A DNA stretch of 64,000 bases, taken from positions 124,001 through 188,000 of the forward strand of contig NZ_JAGIAW010000009.1 in NCBI RefSeq assembly GCF_017744655.1, given 5' to 3'. The notes beneath the pieces are model-generated. The model ran no database searches. It was not told the DNA's origin and saw nothing but the letters and a program-made list of their open reading frames with translations. This DNA is from Devosia sp. GTDB taxonomy: Bacteria > Pseudomonadota > Alphaproteobacteria > Rhizobiales > Devosiaceae. Of the stretch, positions 51,641 to 60,026 are shown piece after piece; the first letter of the stretch is position 1, and each line of letters starts with the position of its first letter. Made by a program: the position numbers and the translations under genes.

Positions 51641-52787
51641 GGACGGCCACAGCAGGTTTTCGCGCCGGCAGGGCGCGGATGACCAAGAGCGCCGCGACCA
51701 GCAGCGGCACCACGACCCAGTAGGACATGCGGATGCCGAACTCTTCGGCCACAAAACCGAGCAGCGGCGGGGCAAGGAAGAAAACCACAAAGGTCATCTG
51801 CCCCAATGAAGCGACATTGACAGAGGCCGGCCTGTCGGTGCGCTGCGCTGCCGCCGAGACGGCCAGAGGATAGACCGCAGAACAGCCGATGCCGGTCAGC
51901 ACAAAACCCAGGAGGGCCACATATTCGTGCGGAGCCGTGGCCACGAGGATCAGGCCGGTCATGGCGATCAGCAGCAGCGTTGCGGCCACGGCGCGCGGTG
52001 AAAAGCGGTCGACGACGCCATCCATGGTCAGGCGCGCAATGGCCATTGCCAGCGAAAAGACGGTAACGCTGAGCCCGCCGATAAAAGGTTCGACGTGAAA
52101 AACGTCGCGCATATAGATCGCGGACCAATCGATCCCGGCGCCCTCGGCAAGGAGCGGCGCGGCGCCGATGATGCAGAGCGCGGCAAGGCCCATGGTGGGA
52201 AAAGCGATACGGGGTGCTTCGCCGGCATGGGAATCGGGCCGCAGGGGCGCATTCTCGATGCCGCGGAAGACGAAGAGGCCGGCAATCACAACCACGATCA
52301 GCGCCGCGACGAGATGCACGGTGACAGGCACACCGGCCTGCCGCAGACCGGAACTGATCAGCGCCGTGACGAAGAAGCCAAGGCTCCACATGCCATGGGT
52401 GCGGCTCATGATGCCGTAGCCAAGCTGGGCTTCGAGCCGGTCGGCCTCAAGATTGACGATGATTTCTACCGCACCGGCACAGATGCCGGCGAAAAACAGC
52501 AGCGGCACGACGAAGAGCGCCGAGGGCATGAAGGGCACCAGCGCATAAAGCGCGGACGCAATAAAAATGGTGACGAAGATGCCGGTGCGCGCGGGATAGC
52601 GGGCGATAAAGGGGCCGGAAAAGGTGAGGCCCACCAGCGCCCCGCAGGACATGGCAATCAGCATCAGCCCCAGCTGTCCCTCGCTCAATCCAAACTGGAA
52701 CTGCAGGTCGGGCAGGCGCGACAGCATGGCGCCCATCGAGAGCGCGAAAATGAAAAAGACCCCGAAAATCCGGTGGTGCGGACGCAT
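51633..52787 (-). CDS. MFS transporter (YbjJ-like), paralogue 2
   Basis: A 384-aa twelve-span major facilitator. It shares with its neighbours the start ALSMGAMLSRLPDLQ...GLSEGQLGL, the mid-protein GIDWSAIYMRDVF segment and LTGIGCSAVYPLAVSAAAQ near span ten. ATG 52787 follows AAGGAG. The 3' end overlaps mmcB. Substrate is unknown. Confidence 0.87.
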   Translation of the reverse strand: MRPHHRIFGVFFIFALSMGAMLSRLPDLQFQFGLSEGQLGLMLIAMSCGALVGLTFSGPFIARYPARTGIFVTIFIASALYALVPFMPSALFVVPLLFFAGICAGAVEIIVNLEADRLEAQLGYGIMSRTHGMWSLGFFVTALISSGLRQAGVPVTVHLVAALIVVVIAGLFVFRGIENAPLRPDSHAGEAPRIAFPTMGLAALCIIGAAPLLAEGAGIDWSAIYMRDVFHVEPFIGGLSVTVFSLAMAIARLTMDGVVDRFSPRAVAATLLLIAMTGLILVATAPHEYVALLGFVLTGIGCSAVYPLAVSAAAQRTDRPASVNVASLGQMTFVVFFLAPPLLGFVAEEFGIRMSYWVVVPLLVAALLVIRALPARKPAVAVHG

Positions 52788-52856
52788 GAAAGAATCTCCT
52801 TGCGAGGGTTCTGCCGCCTTTCGGCGTCAGAACCCGTCAGCAATGCTTTTCGCCGA

Positions 52857-54041
52857 TCAGCCGAGCGGCGTCGGCTCGGGCGGCAGGCCGTGGGGCGCTT
52901 CTACCTTTTTGGTGCCCAGGGCGAAACTGGACGCCCAGAGGCCGGCGAGCAGCAGCGGCAGGCAGATGAGGTAGGACCAGCGGATACCGAAAAATTCGGC
53001 GACGAAGCCGAGGAGCGGCGGGGCGAGGAAGAAGACCACGAAGCTGACCTGGCCGATAGCGGCTACATTGACCGCCGCGGGACGATCGGTGCGCTGCGCC
53101 GCGGCCGAAACGGCCAGCGGGTAGACCGCCGAACAGCCGGCGCCCATCAGGGCAAAGCCAACCAGCGCCAATGTTGCCGTGGGCGCGTTGCCGACGAGCA
53201 GGGCGCCGAGGCTTGCTGCGGTCAGCATTACCATGGCGACATAGCGCGGGCCGAAGCGCGCGACGATGGGATCGGCCGAGAGACGCATCGCCGCCATGAA
53301 GAAGGCAAAGAGCGTCAGGCCCATGCCGCCGATGAAGGGCTCCACGGCAAAGACATTGCGCATGTAGATGGCTGACCAGTCGATGCCCGCGCCTTCGACG
53401 AGGAAGGCAGCAAAACCGATGAGGCAGAGCGGCAGGAGACCGAGATTGGGGAAGGCAAAGCGATGCGTACCCTCGCCCTCGGCCCGCACCGGTTTTGGCG
53501 CCTCGGTGGCCGAGAACAGCAGGTAGCCGGCCACGGCCACGACGATGATGGCCACGATACCGAGATGCCAGCCGGCAGAAAGCCCTGACTGGCGGATCAT
53601 GGCGCCAAACAGTGCCGTGACGAAAAAGCCGACGCTCCAGAAACCATGGGCGCGGTTCATGAAGCGCTGACCGGTCTGCACTTCAAGTCGGTCGATTTCC
53701 ACGTTGAGATTGATTTCAAGCGCACCGGCGAGCAGGCCTGCAACGAACAGCACGGCAAACATGGCCGGCGCGACCGGCAGCCAGGGAATGGTCGAAAAGA
53801 GCAGCGCAGGCCCGAGCACTGTAAGAAGCGCCGTCTTGCGGAAGCCGAGTTTTTCGACGACCGGCGGCCCAAAGGTCAACGAAATCAACGAGCCGATGGC
53901 CATGCCGATCATGGTCAGACCCAGCTGGCCTTCGGTGATGCCGAGATGGGTCTGGATATCGGGGAGACGCGCCATCAGCGCGCCCGTCGTCACGGCGAAG
54001 AGGAAGAAGCTGGCATAGATGCGGTGCTGGGGGGCGATCAT
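52857..54041 (-). CDS. MFS transporter (YbjJ-like), paralogue 3
   Basis: A 394-aa twelve-span major facilitator. It has the same start pattern (GALMARLPDIQ, GITEGQLGLTMIG), GIDWSAIYMRNVFAVEPF and GAGCSAVYPLAVSAAAQ as paralogue 2, to which it appears closest. The start overlaps the stop of paralogue 4 by 4 bases. Part of one operon transcribed right to left. Confidence 0.87.
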   Translation of the reverse strand: MIAPQHRIYASFFLFAVTTGALMARLPDIQTHLGITEGQLGLTMIGMAIGSLISLTFGPPVVEKLGFRKTALLTVLGPALLFSTIPWLPVAPAMFAVLFVAGLLAGALEINLNVEIDRLEVQTGQRFMNRAHGFWSVGFFVTALFGAMIRQSGLSAGWHLGIVAIIVVAVAGYLLFSATEAPKPVRAEGEGTHRFAFPNLGLLPLCLIGFAAFLVEGAGIDWSAIYMRNVFAVEPFIGGMGLTLFAFFMAAMRLSADPIVARFGPRYVAMVMLTAASLGALLVGNAPTATLALVGFALMGAGCSAVYPLAVSAAAQRTDRPAAVNVAAIGQVSFVVFFLAPPLLGFVAEFFGIRWSYLICLPLLLAGLWASSFALGTKKVEAPHGLPPEPTPLG

Positions 54042-55210
54042 GATGTCGCCTCACGCAGAACCGGTTTTGGCGACAGGACATGGGCCGTGGCAAAGCCGAG
54101 CAGCACGAGCGGAATGCCGACGCCAAACACCCACTGGATGCCAAAATGCTCGCCGATAAAGCCGAGGAGCGGCGGTCCAAGCAGGAATGCGGTGAAGGAG
54201 AACTGCGCCAGCGCGGCCACATTGACGGCGGCTGGACGGTCGGTCTGCTGCGCGGCAGCCGACATGGCGAGCGGGAAGAGCGCACTGGAGCCGACGCCGA
54301 TCAGGGCAAAGCCGAGATAGGCGACCCAGGCGGCCGGCGCGAAGAAGGCCAGCAGCACGCCGATACCGAGAACCGTGAGCAGCACGCGAGCGACCAGCAC
54401 CGGGCTAAAACGCTCGACAAAACTATCGGCAAAGAAACGCGCCACGCCCTGCGAACCGGCAACGGTGGCCACTGCAAGACCGGCCCAGAAGGGTTCGGCA
54501 TCAAAGAGATTGCGCATGTAAATGGCCGACCAGTCGATGCCGGCGCCTTCCATCAGCATGGCCGAAATGCAGACGCCGACCAGAGCCATGATGGTGACGG
54601 TGGGGCGGGCAAAGCGCGGCGCTTCATCGGTGCTGGTGCCGGCGCGATGCGGCGCGGGTTCGAAGCGGCCAAGCACGGTCAGGGTCGCAACGATGATCAC
54701 CGGGATCATGATGAGCAGGTGGTAGTGCACTTCGAGCCCGGTCTGGGCGATGAAGGAGCCCACCATGCCGGCGGCGAAGAAACCGAGGCTCCAGAAGGCA
54801 TGGGCACGGCTCATGATGCGGCGGCCGATGGCGTGTTCGACGCGGTCGGCCTCGACATTGATGATCACTTCGATGGCACCGATGGTGAGACCAACCGGCA
54901 GCAGCAGAAGGAAGAAAGCGAGCGGGGTCTGCGCCCAGCTCGCCAGCGCATAAAGCGCCGAGAGCAGGGGAATGGCGGTGAGCAGCACGCGGCGATAGCC
55001 CACGGCTTCGACCACTCGGCCGGCAAAGGTCAGCGAGATCAGCGTGCCCACGGCCGAGCCGATCAACGCCAGGCCGAGCGCACCTTCGCCGACGCCCATG
55101 GCGGTCTGGATATCGGGCAGGCGCGGAAAAATGCTGCCCATGGCAAAGGAATAAATGAAAAACGCCCCGAAGACCTTGATCTGGGGCGGCAGCTCGATGC
55201 CGAATCGCAT
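54038..55210 (-). CDS. MFS transporter (YbjJ-like), paralogue 4
   Basis: A 390-aa twelve-span major facilitator, first of the four-transporter operon. It shows FAMGSIFPRLPDIQ, GVGEGALGLALIG, GIDWSAIYMRNLFDAEPF and GVGSSALFPLAMSAAAQQ. The ATG at 55210 is preceded by no strong ribosome-binding site. It overlaps paralogue 3 by 4 bases. Confidence 0.87.
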   Translation of the reverse strand: MRFGIELPPQIKVFGAFFIYSFAMGSIFPRLPDIQTAMGVGEGALGLALIGSAVGTLISLTFAGRVVEAVGYRRVLLTAIPLLSALYALASWAQTPLAFFLLLLPVGLTIGAIEVIINVEADRVEHAIGRRIMSRAHAFWSLGFFAAGMVGSFIAQTGLEVHYHLLIMIPVIIVATLTVLGRFEPAPHRAGTSTDEAPRFARPTVTIMALVGVCISAMLMEGAGIDWSAIYMRNLFDAEPFWAGLAVATVAGSQGVARFFADSFVERFSPVLVARVLLTVLGIGVLLAFFAPAAWVAYLGFALIGVGSSALFPLAMSAAAQQTDRPAAVNVAALAQFSFTAFLLGPPLLGFIGEHFGIQWVFGVGIPLVLLGFATAHVLSPKPVLREATS

Positions 55211-55299
55211 GATGGAAAAATGCTCTAAAGATCAGTCGGGCGCGACGTTAAGACATTTCACGGCGCAGTGAAATGGGCGCGCACCCGCCCCAATAGAGT

Positions 55300-55884
55300 T
55301 TATTGCAACGTTTGCATTGCTGCCACATCGGCAGTTGGGTTGGAAAACTCGTCGCGCAGCACCGAGACGCCATCGAGCAGATTGCGGACGATTTCGAGGC
55401 GCCGGAACGGTCCACCGACGCGCGTGATCACCGGGTTCGGTTTGAGCGCCGCGACCCGATTGCGCCGGTCGGGACCAAAGTAGCCTTCGGTCTCGTAAAA
55501 GACCATGTTGTGCCCGATCTGCCGGGCGAGGCGTTGGCGCAGTTTCGGCTTGGATTGGGGCAGGGCCACGATATCGTCAAAGCCCATATTGATGCAGGCC
55601 ATGATGGTTTCGACGGAGGGATCCCCCGCGCAATAGACCATGGGCGAAAAGCGAATGGCGCGCGAAGACGAAAAGCGGATGGCTTCGGCGACAGGCCTGA
55701 TTTCCCTCAGGTCCGTCGCAGCCGAAAACAGAAAATAGCAGACCGGGGTTTCGCCCGCCTGCTGCTCCACCTGGCTGAGGCCGCGATAGTCCGACACGCC
55801 GGCAAAGCCGAGATCACCGGCCATGTCGAAAAGCGTCTGCCAGGCCGCGTCCCCTGGCCCGACGACATAGGCGTATGCTTTCAT
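55300..55884 (-). CDS. Hypothetical protein, receiver-like with FGPDRR motif
   Basis: A 194-aa cytosolic protein. Residues 1-125 alternate hydrophobic strands and helices much like a response-regulator receiver domain, but the acidic pocket and phosphorylated Asp are not evident. A GYFGPDRRNR motif follows near residue 140, a pattern seen in some alphaproteobacterial signalling proteins. Function is not known; a degenerate receiver is one reading. ATG 55884 was used. Confidence 0.65.
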   Translation of the reverse strand: MKAYAYVVGPGDAAWQTLFDMAGDLGFAGVSDYRGLSQVEQQAGETPVCYFLFSAATDLREIRPVAEAIRFSSSRAIRFSPMVYCAGDPSVETIMACINMGFDDIVALPQSKPKLRQRLARQIGHNMVFYETEGYFGPDRRNRVAALKPNPVITRVGGPFRRLEIVRNLLDGVSVLRDEFSNPTADVAAMQTLQ

Positions 55885-55965
55885 AGCACCGCTGTCCCTG
55901 CTGCATTCCCGGAAGCGGATGCTAGGCCCAAGCCCCTAATGGGGGCCTAACGAAGCGCTCGGGAA

Positions 55966-56838
55966 CTACCCGTAGACCGGCTTTTCCCCGCGAAACAGCG
56001 GCCCATTTTCCTGCATCAGCGCCGCGATACGCTCGGTGACGGCGCGCACGGCGGGGGTGTGGCGCTCCTCGTGGTGACAGACGAGCCATTGATCGGTTTC
56101 GAGCTCGGGAATGGTGCCGGCCATGCGATCGACCCGCGGATCGCTGTCGCCGACAAAGCAGGGAAAAACCGACATGCCGGCGCCTGCTGCCACCAGTTCC
56201 AAAACGCTCATGGCGTCATTGCCGCGCGTCGCGATGCGGTCGCCATGCCGCGCATGGAGCCAGCGGGCCGAATGGGTCTGGCTACCGTCGCCGGCGACGC
56301 CGACGAAATAACCAGCCGCCACGCCGCTGATCAGCTCCGGCCGCGCATAGAGCCCATAGGCGACTTTTCCAATGAGCCGCCCCGCCAGCCATTGCTCGGT
56401 CGGGCGCTGGTTGCGGATGCCGATATCGGCATTGCGACGGCCAATATCGACCTTGTGGCTGGCCGTGACCAGCTCAAGCGCGAAGCGATCGCCCGCGGTC
56501 CAGATTTTCCCAATATTTTTGGCAAGGAATGCCGAGGTCCATGGTCCAGCCGAAACGCGGACCACGCGCTCGCCGATGGCGCCGTCCTTCCAGCGTTTGA
56601 GCGAGAGCATGGCGCCTTCCACTTCTTCGGCGCGCAGCAGCAGCTCTTCCCCCGAAGGGGTCAGCCGATAGCCGGTCTGGCTGCGCAGGAAAAGCGGCTC
56701 GCCCACCTGTCGCTCCAGCGCCGTCACCCGCCGCCCCAGCGTTGCCGCGGAAAGGCCGGTCGTTTCCGTCGCGGCGCTCAGCCCACCCAGCCGTGCCACA
56801 TCGAGAAACAGCCGGAGATCGTCCCAGGAGAAATCCAT
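55966..56838 (-). CDS. LysR family transcriptional regulator
   Basis: A 290-aa LysR-type regulator with an N-terminal helix-turn-helix (GLSAATETTGLSAATLGRRV, residues 19-38) and a short substrate-binding domain. It is divergent from the DUF1127-aldo/keto reductase operon, and a perfect LysR-like palindrome lies 10 bases upstream of its start. It probably controls that operon and itself. Confidence 0.9.
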   Translation of the reverse strand: MDFSWDDLRLFLDVARLGGLSAATETTGLSAATLGRRVTALERQVGEPLFLRSQTGYRLTPSGEELLLRAEEVEGAMLSLKRWKDGAIGERVVRVSAGPWTSAFLAKNIGKIWTAGDRFALELVTASHKVDIGRRNADIGIRNQRPTEQWLAGRLIGKVAYGLYARPELISGVAAGYFVGVAGDGSQTHSARWLHARHGDRIATRGNDAMSVLELVAAGAGMSVFPCFVGDSDPRVDRMAGTIPELETDQWLVCHHEERHTPAVRAVTERIAALMQENGPLFRGEKPVYG

Positions 56839-56847
56839 TTTTCATTT

Positions 56848-56865
56848 CTGCAAAGTGCCTTGCAG
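56848..56865. promoter_or_regulatory. LysR-type palindromic site
   Basis: CTGCAA (56848-56853) and TTGCAG (56860-56865) form perfect 6-base inverted arms around AGTGCC, fitting the T-N11-A pattern of LysR sites. It is between the LysR gene and the DUF1127/aldo-keto reductase operon. Confidence 0.6.
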
Positions 56866-56941
56866 TCTCGACTGTAGCGTAACGACATGAGAGCGCGCAA
56901 TTATCTCCTCATGGGATCGCCGGGAGCGGTCCTGACCTCAA

Positions 56942-56997
56942 GCGAAAGCACCCGTTTTGAAACGCCGGATAGAAGTCCGGCGCAGGGGTGCTTTCGC
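56942..56997 (+). ncRNA. Nested hairpin leader upstream of the DUF1127 gene
   Basis: Outer arms GCGAAAGCACCC (56942-56953) and GGGTGCTTTCGC (56986-56997) are perfect 12-base complements. They enclose an inner hairpin CGCCGGA (56963-56969) with TCCGGCG (56976-56982). The structure ends 24 bases before the DUF1127 start codon and just before its GAGGAGA ribosome-binding site. Two stacked stems with an internal loop resemble a cis-acting leader RNA or a small RNA; no known riboswitch class was recognised. A simple attenuator is unlikely since no T run follows. Confidence 0.55.
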
Positions 56998-57021
56998 GCG
57001 AAATTCCGAGGAGACGAAATC

Positions 57022-57180
57022 ATGTTCGAACCCATCACCAATCGGCTGCGCCGCTGGCACTTGCGCAATATCACGCGGCGAAAGCTGTCGCTGCTCGACG
57101 ATCGCCTGCTGACCGATATCGGCACCAGGCGCAGCGGCATCAACGACTTCATTTCCGCGCAACCCGAAGAAGGATGCTGA
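57022..57180 (+). CDS. DUF1127 small protein
   Basis: A 52-aa protein of the DUF1127 family, recognised by RRKLSLLDDRLLTDIGTRRSGI. Small Arg-rich DUF1127 proteins of alphaproteobacteria are known to bind RNA or to affect phosphate, RNA turnover and stress responses. The ATG at 57022 follows GAGGAGACG. It is separated by 2 bases from the first aldo/keto reductase gene and lies behind the hairpin leader. Confidence 0.88.
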   Translation: MFEPITNRLRRWHLRNITRRKLSLLDDRLLTDIGTRRSGINDFISAQPEEGC

Positions 57181-57182
57181 CC

Positions 57183-58178
57183 ATGATGGACAAGCGCAAA
57201 CTCGGACCCAATGGCCCAAAGGTTGGGGCCGTGGGCATGGGCTGCTGGGCCATTGGCGGTCACTTCACCCTCGACGGGCGCAATGACGGTTGGGGCCAGG
57301 TCGATGACGCCCAATCTGTGCGCTCGATCGAGCTGGCGCTCGACCTCGGCGCCAACCTCTTCGACACAGCCGATGCCTATGGTACCGGTCATAGCGAGAG
57401 CATTTTGGGCAGCGCCCTGAAAGGCCGCCGCGACGACGCTTTTGTCGCCACCAAATTCGGCTTCACCTATGACGAGGGCAGCAAGGCGCTGGTCGCGACC
57501 GATGTGTCGCCGAGCTATATCGACTGGGCCTCAGCCAAGTCGCTAAAACGCCTCGGGATGGACTGCATCGATCTCTACCAGATCCATGTCGGCGACCTCA
57601 GTGACGACCTCGCCGATCGGGCCGGCGAGGCGCTGGAAGGCCTTGTCGAAAAAGGTCGCATCCGCGCCTGGGGCTGGAGCACCGACAATGCCGCTGCCGC
57701 CCGGCGCATGCTGAAATATCCGCACTTTGCCGCGGTCCAGCAGGAGTTGAGCGTGCTCTGCGACGGGGCAGACATGCTGACCCTCTGTGCCGAGGCTGAA
57801 CTTGCGAGCCTCAATCGCTCGCCCCTCGCCATGGGCATGCTGAGCGGCAAGTTTTCCGCCTCTTCGCGCCTTGCCAAGGACGATGTGCGGGCCGCGGGTC
57901 ATAGCTGGGTGCGGTTCTTTGCCGATGGCAAACCAAAGCCCGAAACCCTCGCCGTTGTCGACGCGCTCCGCGACCTCCTCACATCAGGCGGCCGCACCCT
58001 CGCTCAGGGCGCACTGGGCTGGAACCTGGCCCGCTCGCCGCACACCATTCCCATCCCCGGCTTCAAGACCGAAGCGCAGGTCCGCGACAATCTCGGCGCT
58101 TTGGAAAAAGGCCCCTTGCCCGCCGCCGTCATGGCCGAGATTTCGGGCATTCTGAACAAGGAAATCGAACATGTTTGA
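57183..58178 (+). CDS. Aldo/keto reductase 1 of the LysR-linked operon
   Basis: A 331-aa aldo/keto reductase. Tetrad residues lie in FDTADAYGTGHSE (Asp, Tyr), ATKFGFTYDEG (Lys) and YQIHVGD (His); the NADP site is near IPIPGFKTEAQVRDN. AAGGA precedes the ATG at 57183 (an ATG three bases downstream is possible). It overlaps the next gene by 8 bases. Confidence 0.9.
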   Translation: MMDKRKLGPNGPKVGAVGMGCWAIGGHFTLDGRNDGWGQVDDAQSVRSIELALDLGANLFDTADAYGTGHSESILGSALKGRRDDAFVATKFGFTYDEGSKALVATDVSPSYIDWASAKSLKRLGMDCIDLYQIHVGDLSDDLADRAGEALEGLVEKGRIRAWGWSTDNAAAARRMLKYPHFAAVQQELSVLCDGADMLTLCAEAELASLNRSPLAMGMLSGKFSASSRLAKDDVRAAGHSWVRFFADGKPKPETLAVVDALRDLLTSGGRTLAQGALGWNLARSPHTIPIPGFKTEAQVRDNLGALEKGPLPAAVMAEISGILNKEIEHV

Positions 58179-59169
58179 TGCCGATACGCTTGCGGAAACA
58201 ACCATGACCACCAATCGCCTTGGCCGCTTCGGCGCGGTCAGCCGGCTTACCCTTGGCGGCGGCGGCATCGGCCAGGTCTGGGGCCCGACCTCGGAGGATG
58301 AAGCCGTCGCGACGCTGCGCGCCGCCGTCGATGGCGGTATTTCACTCCTTGATGCCGCGCCAGGCTATCTTATCTGCGAAGCCATGATTGGCCGCGCCTT
58401 CGAGGGCAGGCTGCCCAATGGGGTGCGCGTCACGACCAAGTACAGCCTCGGCACGGTGCCCGAGGACGAGGTCTTTCCGCGGCTCAAGGCGTCGCTCGAA
58501 AAGAGTCTCATGGCCATGAGCCTCGACCGGGTCGACATGATGTTGCTTCACAGCGAAATCCGCCCGGACGATTATGACTATCCGCCCGGCGAGCCACCCA
58601 AGAATGAGCGTTCGACCAGTCTCTCGCTCTATCGCAATGCGGTTCGGCCGGCTTTTGCCCGGCTGGTGCAGGAGGGTTTTATTGGCGATTGGGGCATAAC
58701 CGGCATCAACCATGCCACCGCCACCATAGATGCGCTCTCATCGGGGCCGGTCCCAGCCGCAGTGCAGGCCATCGCCAATCTGCTCGACAGCCCCGGCGCC
58801 ATGAATGGCACCGGCCTCGCCCCGCGTCCGCGCGATGTCATCGCGGCAGCGCAGGCAGCGGGCGTGGGTGTCATGGGCGTGCGCGCCGTGCAGGCGGGCG
58901 CGCTGACCAGCAGCTTTGACCGATCCGATACACATGGGCCGGACCGGGAGGATTTTGCCCGCGCCCAATCTTTTCGCGATCTTTGTGAGCGCTGGGGCGA
59001 CGACCCAGCCCTTGTCGCCCACCGCTATGCGCTGGGGATCGAGGGCGTCGATACGCTGGTGCTCGGCGTCAAGAACCGGGAAGAACTGCGAATGGCCTTC
59101 GAAGCGGAAAGGCGCGGGCCGCTCGATCCCGACCAGCTCTCCGCCATCGAGGTTTTGCGTCTCAGATAA
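58171..59169 (+). CDS. Aldo/keto reductase 2 of the LysR-linked operon
   Basis: A 332-aa aldo/keto reductase-superfamily protein, more divergent. The GISLLDAAPGYLICEAMIG segment has Asp but the usual catalytic Tyr context is changed (APGY), Lys is in TTKYSLG and the His is in LLHSEIRPDD. ATG 58171 (AAGGAAA upstream) overlaps the first reductase gene by 8 bases. The pair may act on related carbonyl or sugar substrates. A bidirectional terminator follows. Confidence 0.85.
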   Translation: MFDADTLAETTMTTNRLGRFGAVSRLTLGGGGIGQVWGPTSEDEAVATLRAAVDGGISLLDAAPGYLICEAMIGRAFEGRLPNGVRVTTKYSLGTVPEDEVFPRLKASLEKSLMAMSLDRVDMMLLHSEIRPDDYDYPPGEPPKNERSTSLSLYRNAVRPAFARLVQEGFIGDWGITGINHATATIDALSSGPVPAAVQAIANLLDSPGAMNGTGLAPRPRDVIAAAQAAGVGVMGVRAVQAGALTSSFDRSDTHGPDREDFARAQSFRDLCERWGDDPALVAHRYALGIEGVDTLVLGVKNREELRMAFEAERRGPLDPDQLSAIEVLRLR

Positions 59170-59170
59170 C

Positions 59171-59198
59171 AAAAGGCCGCCCCAGGGGGCGGCCTTTT
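59171..59198. terminator. Bidirectional terminator
   Basis: AAAAGGCCGCCC (59171-59182) and GGGCGGCCTTTT (59187-59198) form a perfect 12-base stem with a 4-base loop, A run on one side and T run on the other. It ends the aldo/keto reductase operon and the convergent RlpA-like gene. Confidence 0.9.
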
Positions 59199-59222
59199 AC
59201 TGACGTATGAGATCGGAAGAGA

Positions 59223-59609
59223 TCACATCTGATCGAGGCAGACCGAGGTCGTGCCGCGATTGCGGAAGCCGAGGGCCGTAGCCGCGGCTTTCGAAAGGTC
59301 GATGATACGCTTGCCATGAAAAGGCCCGCGATCATTGATGACCACTTCAATCGACTTGCCCGAGTTCTGGTCGGTGACCTGAACCTTGGTGCCGAAGGGG
59401 AGAGAACGATGCGCCGCCGTCATGGCGTTTTCGTTGAAGATTTCTCCTGATGCTGCCCGCTTGCCGTTAAAGCCGGGGCCATACCAGGAAGCGCCACCAC
59501 ATTGGGCGTAGGCTGCCGTCGAAGTTAGTGCGAGGGCGGCCGCCGCTGCGGCGACGAGAACGGCTCTTCTGATCAATGGTCTATGCTCACTGAAGTTATC
59601 GATGAGCAT
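59223..59609 (-). CDS. RlpA-like septal ring lytic transglycosylase
   Basis: A 128-aa exported protein: signal peptide (LVAAAAAALALTSTAAYAQ, cleavage about residue 35) and an RlpA-type double-psi beta-barrel domain (GGASWYGPGFNGKRAASGEIFNE, then VVINDRGPFHGKRIIDLS). It cuts peptidoglycan glycan strands. It lacks a SPOR domain, so it is shorter than the E. coli protein. Single-gene transcript, ended by the bidirectional terminator. Confidence 0.9.
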   Translation of the reverse strand: MLIDNFSEHRPLIRRAVLVAAAAAALALTSTAAYAQCGGASWYGPGFNGKRAASGEIFNENAMTAAHRSLPFGTKVQVTDQNSGKSIEVVINDRGPFHGKRIIDLSKAAATALGFRNRGTTSVCLDQM

Positions 59610-60026
59610 TGCCTAAAGATGACGGGCGGCACGATTAAGGGCAGAATCGCGCGGGATTGTGCTGTGTTGCCTCATTGCCGCAGGTCTGGCGGCATCAATT
59701 CATTAACCATTCGGCCAAGGTTCAACGAATCTTAGAAACTGAATCTCATGAATTGCCGAATTAGCGCCTCGCTAACCGCGATCGGTAAGAATCAGGAAAC
59801 CACTTTGTTCGCTGTGGCCATGAGGCAACGGTTCCTGGAAACCAGCCGCAAGCCCCGGATTTCGGCTGATCAAGCCTGTGAATTACGGGAAATTCGGCCT
59901 TTTCAGAAAATTCGAACAATGATTGTGACCGATTTGGGCTGAGCAAAACGGCAATTGCGGCAAAGAAAATGGGCGATGGATGATCCACCGCCCAGGTCAG
60001 TCAGGGAGAAGACAGGTGCTTGTGGC
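59610..60026. other. Intergenic region between rlpA-like and peroxiredoxin genes
   Basis: About 417 bases without a convincing gene. It holds the promoter region of the RlpA-like gene on its left and a probable peroxiredoxin terminator at 59962-59993 on its right. A 64-codon open frame at 59748-59942 has no ribosome-binding site or recognisable protein character. Confidence 0.5.
59962..59993 (-). terminator. Probable terminator of the peroxiredoxin gene
   Basis: On the minus strand the region 59993-59971 forms a stem with GGGCG and TGG pairs (one internal mismatch) followed by ATTTTCTTT. It lies about 35 bases downstream of the peroxiredoxin stop. Confidence 0.55.

Noticed and set aside
52095..55228. 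Long plus-strand open frames (52095-53375, 54080-55228) opposite the MFS genes
   Set aside because: Antisense shadows of recognised transporters; composition is of the usual GC-rich mirror type.
59748..59942. A 64-codon frame between the RlpA-like and peroxiredoxin genes
   Set aside because: No ribosome-binding site and no recognisable protein features.
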